This document shows, piece after piece, positions 34,686 to 43,787 of a stretch of DNA of 64,000 nucleotides (positions within the stretch are counted from its first letter, which is position 1; every line of letters starts with the position of its first letter). Origin of the DNA: Rhizobium giardinii bv. giardinii H152 (GTDB lineage Bacteria; Pseudomonadota; Alphaproteobacteria; Rhizobiales; Rhizobiaceae); NCBI RefSeq assembly GCF_000379605.1, contig NZ_KB902735.1, forward strand, positions 192,944-256,943, given 5' to 3'. The notes under the pieces were generated by a model that was not told the origin of the DNA, ran no database searches, and worked only from the letters and a program-made list of their open reading frames with translations. The translations under genes were made by a program, and so were the position numbers.

Positions 34686-35570
34686 ATGTTCAAGGGGTCC
34701 ATTCCCGCTCTCGTCACCCCGTTCACCGCTTCCGGAGCAGTCGATACGGATAGTTTTGCCGCGCATGTCGAATGGCAGATCAGCGAAGGCAGCCACGGCC
34801 TTGTGCCGGTCGGCACCACCGGTGAATCGCCGACCCTGTCGCATGCCGAGCATAAACGCGTGGTTGAACTGTGCATCGAGACCGCGTCAAAGCGCGTGCC
34901 GGTAATCGCAGGTGCGGGTTCCAACAACACGACGGAGGCTGTCGAACTGGCGCAGCACGCCGAAAAGGCCGGTGCCGATGCCGTTCTGGTGGTCACCCCC
35001 TATTACAACAAGCCGACCCAGAAGGGCCTTTTCGCGCATTATGCGGCGATCGCCGAGAGTGTGAAGCTGCCGATCGTCATCTACAATATTCCCGGCCGTT
35101 CGGTGGTGGATATGAGCGTCGAGACGATGGCAGCCCTTCACAAGGCCTATCCGTCGATCATGGGTGTCAAGGATGCGACCGGCAAGATCGAGCGTGTTTC
35201 CGAGCAGCGCATGGCCTGCGGGTCCGGCTTCGTCCAGCTTTCGGGCGAAGACGCGACGGCGCTGGGTTTCAACGCTCATGGCGGCGTCGGCTGTATCTCT
35301 GTTACGGCCAATGTTGCGCCGCGTCTTTGTGCTGAATTCCAGGAGGCGACGCTTGCAGGCGATTATGCCAAGGCACTGGAATATCAGGACAAGCTGATGC
35401 CGCTGCACAAGGCGATCTTCATGGAGCCCGGTCTTTGCGGCGCCAAATATGCGCTGAACCGGCTGCGCGGGATGAGCCGCACCGTCCGTTCGCCACTGCT
35501 GCCGACGCTTGAGCCGTCGACGGAAACCGCCATCCATGCAGCACTTCGCCATGCGGGGCTGATGAACTGA
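34686..35570 (+). CDS. dapA: 4-hydroxy-tetrahydrodipicolinate synthase
   Basis: Condenses pyruvate with aspartate semialdehyde in the diaminopimelate/lysine pathway, feeding peptidoglycan synthesis. 294 residues, a normal TIM barrel. GTTGES (residues 43-48) holds the triad threonine, Tyr133 lies in VIYNIPGRS, and the Schiff-base lysine is Lys162 in MGVKDATGK. It overlaps smpB by one base (TGATG), so the two are translationally coupled. The start MFKGSIPALVTP follows GTCAGGAGTCGTGC. Confidence 0.97.
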   Translation: MFKGSIPALVTPFTASGAVDTDSFAAHVEWQISEGSHGLVPVGTTGESPTLSHAEHKRVVELCIETASKRVPVIAGAGSNNTTEAVELAQHAEKAGADAVLVVTPYYNKPTQKGLFAHYAAIAESVKLPIVIYNIPGRSVVDMSVETMAALHKAYPSIMGVKDATGKIERVSEQRMACGSGFVQLSGEDATALGFNAHGGVGCISVTANVAPRLCAEFQEATLAGDYAKALEYQDKLMPLHKAIFMEPGLCGAKYALNRLRGMSRTVRSPLLPTLEPSTETAIHAALRHAGLMN

Positions 35571-36046
35571 TGGCACCCAAAGGCAGCCAGCGTGTGGTCA
35601 AGAGAATTGTCGCGGAGAACCGGAAGGCCCGCTTCAATTACGAGATCATCGACACCTACGAGGCCGGTCTGGTTCTGACCGGCACCGAGGTCAAGTCGTT
35701 GCGCGAGGGCAAAGCCAATATCGCCGAATCCTACGCCACGGATGAGGGCGGCGAGATGTGGCTGATCAATTCCTATCTGCCGGAATACCTGCAGGCGAAC
35801 CGCTTCAATCATGAGCCGCGCCGCCGCCGCAAGCTGCTTTTGTCGAAACGGGAGGCCAGCCGGCTTCAGAGCGCGATCAATCGCGAGGGCATGACGCTCA
35901 TTCCGCTGAAGATCTATTTCAACGATCAGGGCAGGGCCAAGCTCGAACTGGCGCTCGGCAAGGGCAAGAAGCTGCACGACAAGCGTGAGAGCGAAAAAGA
36001 GCGCGACTGGAACCGGCAGAAGAGCAGGCTTCTGAAGGATCACTGA
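35570..36046 (+). CDS. smpB: SsrA-binding protein SmpB
   Basis: 158-residue tmRNA cofactor for ribosome rescue: it binds tmRNA and delivers it to stalled ribosomes. Characteristic VAENRKARFNYEI, LTGTEVKSLREGKANI, EPRRRRKLLLSKRE and the basic C-terminal tail KGKKLHDKRESEKERDW. The ATG overlaps the dapA stop by one base. A hairpin with T run lies between this gene and the convergent NYN gene. No ssrA gene is seen nearby. Confidence 0.98.
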   Translation: MAPKGSQRVVKRIVAENRKARFNYEIIDTYEAGLVLTGTEVKSLREGKANIAESYATDEGGEMWLINSYLPEYLQANRFNHEPRRRRKLLLSKREASRLQSAINREGMTLIPLKIYFNDQGRAKLELALGKGKKLHDKRESEKERDWNRQKSRLLKDH

Positions 36047-36069
36047 TTTCTGCAATGTGTTCAAAGAAA

Positions 36070-36094
36070 AAGGAGCGGCCCAAAACCGCTCCTT
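36070..36094. terminator. Bidirectional terminator between smpB and NYN gene
   Basis: AAGGAGCGG (36070-36078) pairs with CCGCTCCTT (36086-36094). On the minus strand it is followed by TTTTTCTTTG, a strong tail for the NYN gene; the plus-strand tail is weaker. Confidence 0.75.
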
Positions 36095-36099
36095 GCCTT

Positions 36100-36684
36100 T
36101 CATTCGCTGGCGTCGTCGCTGACCGTAACCGGTTCGACGACACGGGGCGCTCGCTCGGAGGGATCGCGGCCGACTTCGGCCTTGAGACTGACCAGTTCGA
36201 TGAAATGATCGGCCTGGCGGCGCAGGTCGTCGGCGATCATCGGCGGCTGTGTCGACATGGTCGAGACCACCGAGACTTTGCGTCCCTTGCGCTGCAGCGC
36301 TTCGACCAGCGTCGTGAAGTCTCCGTCGCCAGAGAAGATTACAAGATGATCAACCGTTTCGGACTGTTCCATCGCGTCGATGGCCAGTTCGATGTCCATA
36401 TTCCCCTTGATCTTGCGCCGACCGAGCGAATCGGTGAATTCCTTCGCAGGCTTTGTCACCACCTTGTAACCGTTATAGTCTAACCAGTCGATCAACGGGC
36501 GGATGGACGAATATTCCTGGTCATCGATCAGTGCCGTGTAATAATAGGCGCGAAGAAGATAGCCGCGCTTCTGAAAAGCCTTGAGCAGCTTGCGATAGTC
36601 AATGTCGAAACCAAGGCTTTTCGAGGCTGCGTAGAGGTTTGCGCCGTCGATGAACAAGGCGATTTTCTCGCGGGGGTCGAACAT
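36100..36684 (-). CDS. NYN-domain (LabA/DUF88-type) protein
   Basis: 194-residue PIN-like nuclease-fold protein. IALFIDGANLYAASKSLGFD contains the first acidic residue, KGNMDIELAIDAMEQ the second, and VIFSGDGDFTTLVEAL the third, forming the expected metal site. NYN proteins are predicted RNases or RNA-binding factors; none has been tested for this branch as far as I recall. AAGGA is 8 bases before the ATG. It converges with smpB. Confidence 0.88.
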   Translation of the reverse strand: MFDPREKIALFIDGANLYAASKSLGFDIDYRKLLKAFQKRGYLLRAYYYTALIDDQEYSSIRPLIDWLDYNGYKVVTKPAKEFTDSLGRRKIKGNMDIELAIDAMEQSETVDHLVIFSGDGDFTTLVEALQRKGRKVSVVSTMSTQPPMIADDLRRQADHFIELVSLKAEVGRDPSERAPRVVEPVTVSDDASE

Positions 36685-37310
36685 CGTTTTATCCTTTTTG
36701 TTGTCTCAATGTTTTTTGATTTTCAACCTGGCCACGCGCGAATGGGCACCAGTGGCGGAATATCCCGCTTACATTAAGAATCGAGCATATGCTAGCCATC
36801 TAAAAGATTTCTTCCATGCCCTGTCATCCAACCAGGAATTTGCTTTAGTCTAAGAAAATTCCGGTTGGAATAGCTAATTTTCGCACTTTTTTGCTAAAAA
36901 TGGGAAATTTGTGGCTTTATTTAGGATTCTTTTTGCCGGATTGCCTATCCTACATCCTGTGTAGGCCACTATCCTCCCTACCGGACCGACAACGAGCTTT
37001 AGTGGGATTCGATCATCATTTATGAGGATATCAAAGCCTATCGGCTGAGCGCGCGGTAGCGCGGCGCCCGTTTCGGCACGGCAATAGGGTCGTCGCCGAA
37101 TATGCGCGGATATCTTTTTTTGAAATGCAGGAAAAGCTTGAATTTTTGTGCTTTTGACTGTATCGGGCAGTTTAATTCCTGAAATCGGAGCCACGCATAC
37201 CGTCAGGCCGACGGCTGGCCGGGTTCCGATCTTGTTAATCAGCGCAAGCGACGGATCATTTCAGGGTATCCGCGATTGAAGCTGCGCTCTTGAGACCCAA
37301 AGGACAGGCC
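36685..37310. other. Intergenic region before rpoZ, no supported gene
   Basis: 626 bp, noticeably AT-richer than its surroundings in the first half. A 106-codon minus-strand frame (36874-37194) lacks a ribosome binding site and coding character. Alphaproteobacterial ssrA is sometimes near smpB, but I find no tag-peptide or two-piece tmRNA sequence here. Confidence 0.45.
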
Positions 37311-37718
37311 ATGGCCCGCGTCACTGTTGAAGATTGCATCGACAAAGTCGATAACCGTTTCGAACTCGTCCTGCTGGCAAGCCATCGCGCCCGCCTGATC
37401 TCGCAGGGGGCGGCGATCACCATCGATCGCGACAACGACAAGAACCCGGTCGTGGCTTTGCGCGAGATTGCTGAGGAGACGCTGTCTCCCGGCGACCTGA
37501 AGGAAGACCTGATCCACTCGCTGCAGAAGCATGTCGAAGTGGACGAGCCCGAGCCCGATCCGGCCTCGATGCTCGGTGGCGATGCCGCTGCGGCCTTCGC
37601 TGAAACGGCTGAGGACGACGATCAGCCGGAGCCGATCACCTTCGACCGCATGTCGGAAGAAGAGCTGCTGGCCGGCATCGAAGGCCTGGTTCCGCCGGAA
37701 AAAAGCGACGACTATTGA
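37311..37718 (+). CDS. rpoZ: RNA polymerase omega subunit
   Basis: 135-residue omega subunit, which helps assemble RNA polymerase around beta-prime. The core (ARVTVEDCIDKVDNRFELV, LASHRARLISQGA, NPVVALREIAEETLS) matches the family; the acidic C-terminal extension (EPEPDPASMLGG onward) is typical of alphaproteobacteria. It lies upstream of the (p)ppGpp synthetase gene, a common pairing because omega binds ppGpp. AAAGGAC precedes the ATG. Confidence 0.97.
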   Translation: MARVTVEDCIDKVDNRFELVLLASHRARLISQGAAITIDRDNDKNPVVALREIAEETLSPGDLKEDLIHSLQKHVEVDEPEPDPASMLGGDAAAAFAETAEDDDQPEPITFDRMSEEELLAGIEGLVPPEKSDDY

Positions 37719-37810
37719 GCCTGTACGCCATCCGGCCTGTCGCCGGATGCGACGCTCTGACGCAATGCCGCGTTTTCGTTCAGAAATCGCGTGCCGGTAT
37801 TTGCAAAGCA

Positions 37811-37845
37811 GTGCGCCACTCCTATGATTGGCGCACTTTTTCTTT
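37811..37845 (+). terminator. Terminator after rpoZ
   Basis: GTGCGCCA (37811-37818) pairs with TGGCGCAC (37829-37836), followed by TTTTTCTTTT. It lies just upstream of the rel ATG, so rel is likely expressed by read-through or its own promoter. Confidence 0.8.
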
Positions 37846-37873
37846 TCCGGATATCTCCTGGAGCCGCTAGCGG

Positions 37874-40096
37874 ATGATGCGCCAATACGAGCTCGTTGAG
37901 CGCGTTCAGAAATACAAGCCCGATGTAAACGAAGCGCTGCTGAACAAGGCCTATGTTTACGCCATGCAGAAGCATGGCCAGCAGAAGCGGGCGAGCGGCG
38001 ACCCCTATATTTCCCATCCGCTCGAAGTCGCTGCGATCCTCACCGAGATGCATCTCGATGAATCGACCATCGCGGTTGCGTTGCTGCACGACACGATCGA
38101 GGATACGACGGCGACACGCGCCGAGATCGACGACCTGTTCGGCGAGGATATCGGCGCGCTTGTCGAGGGGCTGACCAAGATCAAGAAGCTCGATCTGGTC
38201 ACCAAGAAGGCCAAGCAGGCGGAAAACCTGCGCAAGCTGCTTCTGGCGATTTCCGACGACGTGCGCGTGCTTCTGGTCAAGCTCGCCGACCGGCTGCACA
38301 ATATGCGCACGCTTGACCACATGTCGGCGGAAAAGCGCGCCCGGATCTCCGAAGAGACGATGGATATCTACGCGCCGCTGGCCGGGCGCATGGGTATGCA
38401 GGACATGCGAGAGGAACTCGAGAACCTCTCCTTCCGCCATATCAATCCCGAAGCCTTCGAGACGGTTACCCGCCGCCTTGGCGAATTGTCGGCGCGCAAT
38501 GAAGGGTTGATCAAGAAGATCGAGGACGAACTGGGCGAGCTCATTCTCGCACGCGGGCTGGTGGGCGCCGTCGTCAAGGGCCGGCAGAAGAAACCGTATT
38601 CGGTCTTCAAGAAGATGCAGTCGAAGTCGCTCTCCTTCGAGCAGCTGTCCGACGTCTGGGGCTTCCGCATCATCGTTGCCGACATACCCGACTGCTACCG
38701 CGCACTCGGCATTGTCCACACGCGCTGGCGCGTCGTGCCGGGACGGTTCAAGGACTACATCTCGACGCCGAAGCAGAACGACTATCAGTCGATTCATACG
38801 ACGATCGTCGGGCCATCCCGCCAGCGCATCGAACTGCAGATCCGCACACGGCACATGCACGAGATCGCCGAATACGGCATTGCCGCTCATACGCTTTACA
38901 AGGACAGCGTCGAGCCGGCCGGCGACACGAAGCTTTCGCCGAAGTCGAACGCCTATTCCTGGCTGCGCCGGACGATCGAGTCCCTGGCGGAAGGCGACAA
39001 TCCGGAAGAGTTTCTCGAGCATACCAAGCTTGAACTCTTCCAGGACCAGGTCTTCTGTTTCACCCCGAAAGGGCAGTTGATCGCGCTGCCGCGCGGCGCA
39101 ACGCCGATCGACTTCGCCTATGCCGTGCATACCAATATCGGCGACACCTGCGTCGGCGCCAAGATCAACGGCCGCATCATGCCGCTGGTTACACGGCTGA
39201 CCAACGGTGACGAGGTCGAGATCGTCCGCTCGGGCATCCAGGTTCCGCCGCCGGCCTGGGAGGAAATCGTCGTCACCGGCAAGGCGCGGGCCGCCATCCG
39301 CCGCGCCACCCGTGCTGCCGTGCGCAAGCAATATTCAGGGCTTGGCTACCGCATTCTCGAACGCACCTTCGAGCGGGCGGGCAAGTCGTTTACCCGCGAG
39401 GCGATGAAGCCGGTCCTGCATCGTCTCGGCCACAAGGATATCGAGGACGCGATCGCATCCGTCGGTCGCGGCGAGCTTTCCTCGCTCGACGTGCTGCGCG
39501 CCGTCTTCCCCGATCATCAGGACGAGCGCGTTACCATAAAGCCGCAGGACGAAGGCTGGTTCAACATGCGCAGCGCCGCCGGCATGGTGTTCAAGCTGCC
39601 GAACCGGCCGAAGGACATGTTCGACATGCTTGAGGGTGAGGGCCCCGAAGCGCTGCCCATTCGCGGGCTCTCGGGCAATGCCGAAGTTCATTTCAGCGCC
39701 TCGGGTGCCGTGCCGGGGGACCGCATCGTCGGCATCATGGAAAAGGACAAGGGTATCACGATCTACCCGATCCAGTCGCCCAGCCTGCAGAAGTTCGATG
39801 ACGAGCCGGAGCGCTGGATCGATGTGCGCTGGGACCTCGACGAAGCGAACAACACCCGCTTCATGGCGCGCATACAGATCAACGCGCTGAACGAACCGGG
39901 CACGCTTGCCGAAATTGCCCAGTCGATTGCCACCAGCGACATCAACATCCGCACCCTGTCTATGGGCCGGGTGGCCGCGGATTTCAGCGAGTTCCAGCTT
40001 GATCTCGAAGTATGGGATCTGCGCCAGCTCAATCACCTGATCACGCAAATCCGGGAATTGCCCAGCGTTTCCACCGTCAAGCGCGTCTTTGAATGA
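37874..40096 (+). CDS. rel: Bifunctional (p)ppGpp synthetase/hydrolase
   Basis: Rel/Spo homologue of 740 residues controlling the stringent response. An HD hydrolase domain (His72-Asp73 in LLHDTIEDT; HLVKLADRLHNMRT-like VKLADRLHNMRTLDHM), a synthetase domain (SVFKKMQSKSLSFEQL, DVWGFRIIV), a TGS domain (CFTPKGQLIALPRGATPIDF) and a C-terminal ACT domain (ARIQINALNEPGTLAEIA). Both activities should be intact, as is usual for rhizobial Rsh. ATG 37874 is directly followed by a second ATG. Confidence 0.96.
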   Translation: MMRQYELVERVQKYKPDVNEALLNKAYVYAMQKHGQQKRASGDPYISHPLEVAAILTEMHLDESTIAVALLHDTIEDTTATRAEIDDLFGEDIGALVEGLTKIKKLDLVTKKAKQAENLRKLLLAISDDVRVLLVKLADRLHNMRTLDHMSAEKRARISEETMDIYAPLAGRMGMQDMREELENLSFRHINPEAFETVTRRLGELSARNEGLIKKIEDELGELILARGLVGAVVKGRQKKPYSVFKKMQSKSLSFEQLSDVWGFRIIVADIPDCYRALGIVHTRWRVVPGRFKDYISTPKQNDYQSIHTTIVGPSRQRIELQIRTRHMHEIAEYGIAAHTLYKDSVEPAGDTKLSPKSNAYSWLRRTIESLAEGDNPEEFLEHTKLELFQDQVFCFTPKGQLIALPRGATPIDFAYAVHTNIGDTCVGAKINGRIMPLVTRLTNGDEVEIVRSGIQVPPPAWEEIVVTGKARAAIRRATRAAVRKQYSGLGYRILERTFERAGKSFTREAMKPVLHRLGHKDIEDAIASVGRGELSSLDVLRAVFPDHQDERVTIKPQDEGWFNMRSAAGMVFKLPNRPKDMFDMLEGEGPEALPIRGLSGNAEVHFSASGAVPGDRIVGIMEKDKGITIYPIQSPSLQKFDDEPERWIDVRWDLDEANNTRFMARIQINALNEPGTLAEIAQSIATSDINIRTLSMGRVAADFSEFQLDLEVWDLRQLNHLITQIRELPSVSTVKRVFE

Positions 40097-40212
40097 CGCG
40101 CTTTTACGGCGCTGCCGAGCAGGAAAAACCTCGTCTTTCCCGCTCCTGAATGATCGGTTGTTCAAAGCGCTGCTTCGTGGGAACATACCATTCTTCGCGG
40201 ACGGAGGGTGCA

Positions 40213-40800
40213 ATGCGTGTATTGCGGCGAGCACTGGCTTTCGGTTTTGTCCTGGGTTTGCCGGCGGATTTTTCGACCGCGGCAGATGCCAATCTTCAAT
40301 TGTTTGGGCGGGATATCGGCAAGGAGAAGGCCTTTGCCTGCTATGCCCGGACCTATACCAAGGCGCATCTCGCCAGTCATCCTGATCAGAATGTCCGCGA
40401 CATGATGGTTTTCGTGGACAGCTACGAGGATGAGAGCGGTGCCGGCCGCCAGTATGTTTTGGGCATGTCGGTGAATTTCCGCCAGTTGAAGAGGCCCTAC
40501 AGCGCCTATGGCGGCTGCGCTGCCGGTACGGACGGAAAGCAGGCCCTGCACTGCGGCATCGATTGCGACGGCGGCACCATCGGTGTTCGCATCAAGGACA
40601 AGAATTCCATTCTTCTCGATATTCCCGATGGCGCGCGGGTCAGTGACGATCAGAGCGAGGAGGAATTGAGCGACCTTCCCGAAGGCGCCAAGTTCGGATC
40701 GGACGACAAGATTTTCCGTCTCGACCGCGCAGCACTTTCCACCTGCCTGCCGCTTGCTTTTGACGAGCAAACCAAGGCCGCTCTCCTCGCGGCGCATTGA
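40213..40800 (+). CDS. Putative exported protein (195 aa)
   Basis: Likely periplasmic protein: basic N-terminus and hydrophobic core (MRVLRRALAFGFVLGLPADFS) with cleavage near residue 25. The mature part is acidic at the end and has several cysteines (ACYARTYTK, GGCAAGTDGKQALHCGIDCDGG), suggesting disulfides. I do not recognise a named domain. It lies 9 bp before the DsrE-family gene with GGAGGG before its ATG, so the two probably form an operon downstream of rel. Confidence 0.7.
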   Translation: MRVLRRALAFGFVLGLPADFSTAADANLQLFGRDIGKEKAFACYARTYTKAHLASHPDQNVRDMMVFVDSYEDESGAGRQYVLGMSVNFRQLKRPYSAYGGCAAGTDGKQALHCGIDCDGGTIGVRIKDKNSILLDIPDGARVSDDQSEEELSDLPEGAKFGSDDKIFRLDRAALSTCLPLAFDEQTKAALLAAH

Positions 40801-40809
40801 GGGGGCGCC

Positions 40810-41268
40810 ATGTCGATCAAACGCCGGACTGTCTTCACGCGCGCCCTGACCGCGCCGCTTGCCGCGCTCTTTGCTGGACGCGTCGCGTCCGCCGCGACGG
40901 CATCGCCCGCTGCCGGGAGGCAGAAGGTCGTCTATCACCTTGCCGATACCGAGAAGGTGATGTTTGTGCTTGGCAATATCCGCAACCATATAGATGGCAT
41001 GGGCGGCCCCCAGGCGGTGGATATCGTCCTGGTGGTGCACGGCCCGGCACTGGCTCTGTTTCGCAAGATCAAGGCCAATCCCAAAACCGCCGCGCAGCTG
41101 GCCAGCATAAGCGGGGACGGGGTTCGCATGGCCGCCTGCGGCAATACGATGACCGCGCAGAACCTGGAGGTCGCCGATCTGCTGCCCGGCTTTGTGCGCG
41201 CCGACGAGGGCGGCGTCGTTCTTATCGCGAAGCTTCAGACCGAGGGCTACGTCTACATTCGGCCTTGA
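40810..41268 (+). CDS. DsrE-family protein with twin-arginine-type signal
   Basis: 152-residue protein. The N-terminus SIKRRTVFTRALTAPLAAL resembles a Tat signal (RR before a hydrophobic core) with cleavage near ASA at residue 28. The mature DsrE-like domain includes VVYHLADTEKVMFVLGNI, IVLVVHGPALALF and AACGNTMTAQNL, with one candidate thiol cysteine. DsrE-type proteins relay sulfur or act in thiol chemistry; here the substrate is unknown. Operon with the gene 9 bp upstream. Confidence 0.8.
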   Translation: MSIKRRTVFTRALTAPLAALFAGRVASAATASPAAGRQKVVYHLADTEKVMFVLGNIRNHIDGMGGPQAVDIVLVVHGPALALFRKIKANPKTAAQLASISGDGVRMAACGNTMTAQNLEVADLLPGFVRADEGGVVLIAKLQTEGYVYIRP

Positions 41269-41419
41269 TCGGCGGCAGGTCAGCATAGTCGGACGGCAAT
41301 TGCCCTGAAAATATGCAATTTTGGGGCGGAATGGCGGGTGTCATGCACCTATTGCATGGCTGCCGCCTCTTTGTAGCTCTGGTGAATAAGCTCTGCCTCA
41401 TCTATCTTCAGCGTCGGGA

Positions 41420-41441
41420 GGTAAACGAAAAGAGGTTTACC
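41420..41441 (+). promoter_or_regulatory. Hairpin holding the DUF3563 ribosome binding site in its loop
   Basis: GGTAAAC (41420-41426) and GTTTACC (41435-41441) flank GAAAAGAG, so the Shine-Dalgarno AGAGG lies in the loop and upper stem, directly before the ATG at 41442. It could govern translation. Confidence 0.5.
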
Positions 41442-41594
41442 ATGTTTAAGCAACTGAAGAAAATCACCGGCGCCCTGCGCGTACCGTCCGTCGAAGAACG
41501 TGAAATGAACTATCTCAATGGTTCGCTCGACCGGATCGATCTGGAATACCGTCAGCGTCAGGTTGACCGCGGCCTGTTCCGTAACTCCTTCTAA
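41442..41594 (+). CDS. DUF3563-type small protein (50 aa)
   Basis: Short basic protein MFKQLKKITGALRVPSVEER...RQVDRGLFRNSF. The pattern, including YLNGSLDRIDLEYRQRQVDRG (in part RIDLEYRQRQ), matches DUF3563, found as tiny conserved genes in rhizobia; function unknown. The start follows the hairpin at 41420-41441. The open frame upstream of the ATG is ignored. Confidence 0.8.
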   Translation: MFKQLKKITGALRVPSVEEREMNYLNGSLDRIDLEYRQRQVDRGLFRNSF

Positions 41595-41804
41595 GTCATG
41601 CTGCCGTCCGGCTGCCTGCGACTGCAGGCTGCCGGGACCCATGCAATAAACGCATGTCAGACTGGGCTCCTGCGCATGACGTGAAGGCGCCGCGAGCGCC
41701 GGGCATGATCGCCTCTGCGGCAAATCGCGCTTGGCCGCGCCGGAATGCTGATTTTCCCGTGGCCGCCATTGAACAGCCACATCCGCATCGTCTATCAGGA
41801 CAGC

Positions 41805-42383
41805 ATGTTGTTCAGACGCAAGAAGCCCGCAACCTTGTCGGGAAGGCTCCGTGAGTTTCTGTGGCCGCGAAAGGGCTTTTCCCGCGGCGTGCGGTATTTG
41901 TCGATGCGCGTGTTGCGGCTATCGTCCTCTCCGCATTCCATCGCCGTCGGCGTTGCTGCCGGCGCTGCGTCTTCGGCAACGCCGTTTATCGGCTTTCACA
42001 TCCTCATCGCTCTTGCTGTTGCCTATCTCTTGTCGGGCAATCTGATCGCGGCCGGTATAGCGACCGCGCTTGCCAACCCGCTGACCATTCCGGTCATTCT
42101 CGTCGCCACCTACGAGGTCGGCGTGGTGATGCTTGGTGCCGGCGGCAGGGGTGCGCTGACCGGGGAAGAGATTGTCCATAGGCTGAGCCATCTCGAACTG
42201 GCGCATTTATGGGAGCCGTTGCTCAAGCCGATGTTGATCGGCTCCGTGCCGATTGCAGCCGCAAGTGCTGCGGTTTTCTATGTCCTGGCCTTCTATGCCG
42301 CCAAACTCTTCCAGTCCCGCCGCCAGGTCCGGCGGTCCGGCAAGGCACAGCATCGCACGGCGGGATCGGCAAACGGGCTTTGA
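41805..42383 (+). CDS. DUF2062 membrane protein
   Basis: 192-residue protein with a basic N-terminus (MLFRRKKPATL) and two or three transmembrane segments. The DUF2062 core reads SPHSIAVGVAAGAASSATPFIGFH, then LIAAGIATALANPLTIPV, followed by a C-terminal helix (LKPMLIGSVPIAAASAAVFYVLAF). The family is conserved but undefined. An AGGA ribosome binding site is 6 bases before the ATG. It precedes acpS by 90 bp. Confidence 0.85.
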   Translation: MLFRRKKPATLSGRLREFLWPRKGFSRGVRYLSMRVLRLSSSPHSIAVGVAAGAASSATPFIGFHILIALAVAYLLSGNLIAAGIATALANPLTIPVILVATYEVGVVMLGAGGRGALTGEEIVHRLSHLELAHLWEPLLKPMLIGSVPIAAASAAVFYVLAFYAAKLFQSRRQVRRSGKAQHRTAGSANGL

Positions 42384-42473
42384 TTCTCACGAATTTTTAA
42401 CTTGGCAGGCGGCTGTCTGTTTGCTCTTGTCCAGCGAGGCTCGCCTCCACTCTGATAAGGTATTTTCGTTTCA

Positions 42474-42893
42474 ATGATTATCGGCATCGGCAGTGACCTG
42501 ATCGATATCAGGCGGATTGAAAACTCGCTCGAGCGTTTCGGCGAGCGGTTCAGCCAGCGCTGTTTCACCGAGATTGAAATCCGGAAATCCGAGGGCCGGA
42601 AAAACCGCGCCGAATCCTATGCCAAGCGGTTTGCGGCGAAGGAGGCCTGTTCCAAGGCGCTGGGAACGGGCATGGCGCAGGGCGTGTTCTGGAAGGACAT
42701 GGGTGTCGTCAATCAACCGGGCGGCAAGCCGACGATGCAACTGACCGGCGGTGCTGCCGAAAGGCTTGCGGCAATGCTGCCGGCCGGCCATCGCGGCGTC
42801 ATCCACCTCACCATCACCGATGACTACCCTCTGGCGCAGGCCTTCGTGATAATCGAAGCTCTGCCCGTTGCCCCGGATAAAGGAAGCGTTTAG
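42474..42893 (+). CDS. acpS: Holo-[acyl-carrier-protein] synthase
   Basis: 139-residue enzyme that transfers 4'-phosphopantetheine from CoA to acyl carrier protein. The metal-binding MIIGIGSDLIDI (Asp8) and KRFAAKEACSKALGTG (with the catalytic Glu) are both present, and ITDDYPLAQAFVI closes the fold. It heads the acpS-lepB-rnc-era block typical of alphaproteobacteria. A 150-bp gap follows before lepB. Confidence 0.97.
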   Translation: MIIGIGSDLIDIRRIENSLERFGERFSQRCFTEIEIRKSEGRKNRAESYAKRFAAKEACSKALGTGMAQGVFWKDMGVVNQPGGKPTMQLTGGAAERLAAMLPAGHRGVIHLTITDDYPLAQAFVIIEALPVAPDKGSV

Positions 42894-43043
42894 AGCATGT
42901 CCGCATGAAGCGGACCGAGAATGGGCGTGTGCAAATATCTGTCGAGCAACCTGAGTGAAATTCCGTTCGCAAATAGACCGCAGGCAAAATCTTCGTTCGA
43001 CACGGACATGGTGCGAGCAATGATCAGATCAAGGAACGACGGC

Positions 43044-43787
43044 GTGGCAGAGAAAATAGAAAAGAAGCAGAGTGGCCTTTGGGAAAACGTCAAGGTCATT
43101 ATCCAGGCGCTTCTCTTGGCTGTGGTGATCCGCACCGTCTTCTTCCAGCCGTTCACCATTCCCTCCGGTTCGATGATGCCGACGCTGCTTGTCGGCGATT
43201 ACATCTTCGTCAACAAGTTCGCCTATGGCTATTCCAAATATTCCCTGCCGTTCGCGCCGGACCTGTTCAGCGGCCGGATTTTCGCCAGCGAGCCGAAGCG
43301 CGGCGATGTCGTCGTGTTTCGTTTCCCGCCGAACCCCGACATCGACTACATCAAGCGCCTGATCGGCCTGCCGGGCGACAGGATCCAGGTTCGCGACAGC
43401 ATTCTCTACGTCAACGACAAGCCCGTTCCGCGCGTGCCGGACGGCGCCTTCCGCGCCGACGATCAATACGACACGGGCGCCGAAGTTCCGGTCTATCGCG
43501 AGACGCTGGACAACGGCGTGAGCTTTGACACGCTAGACCAGTTTCCGGATACGCGCGGCGACAACACCCGCGAGTTCATCGTTCCGGAAGGCCACTATTT
43601 CATGATGGGCGACAACCGCGACAACTCGGCCGACAGCCGTTTCGATGTCGGTTTCGTGCCCGCCCAGAACCTGGTCGGCCGCGCCAGCATGATCTTCTTC
43701 TCGCTTGGCCACGACACCTCGTTCCGCGAAGTGTGGAAGTGGCCGACGAACCTTCGCTACGACCGCCTTTTCAAGGCCGTCGAATGA
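43044..43787 (+). CDS. lepB: Signal peptidase I
   Basis: Membrane-anchored leader peptidase of 247 residues that removes Sec/Tat signal peptides. One N-terminal transmembrane segment (VIIQALLLAVVIRTVFF) precedes the catalytic Ser43 (PSGSMMPTLLVGDYIFV) and Lys104 (YIKRLIGLPGD); box E is GHYFMMGDNRDNSADSR (in part FMMGDNRDNSADS). The GTG start has AAGGA about 8 bases upstream; longer open frames to 42921 lack a ribosome binding site. Its TGA overlaps the rnc ATG. Confidence 0.95.
   Translation: MAEKIEKKQSGLWENVKVIIQALLLAVVIRTVFFQPFTIPSGSMMPTLLVGDYIFVNKFAYGYSKYSLPFAPDLFSGRIFASEPKRGDVVVFRFPPNPDIDYIKRLIGLPGDRIQVRDSILYVNDKPVPRVPDGAFRADDQYDTGAEVPVYRETLDNGVSFDTLDQFPDTRGDNTREFIVPEGHYFMMGDNRDNSADSRFDVGFVPAQNLVGRASMIFFSLGHDTSFREVWKWPTNLRYDRLFKAVE

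Noticed and set aside
36874..37194. 106-codon minus-strand frame upstream of rpoZ
   Set aside because: No ribosome binding site or family resemblance; AT-rich.
36685..37310. Possible tmRNA (ssrA) near smpB
   Set aside because: No tag-peptide coding sequence or two-piece tmRNA features found.
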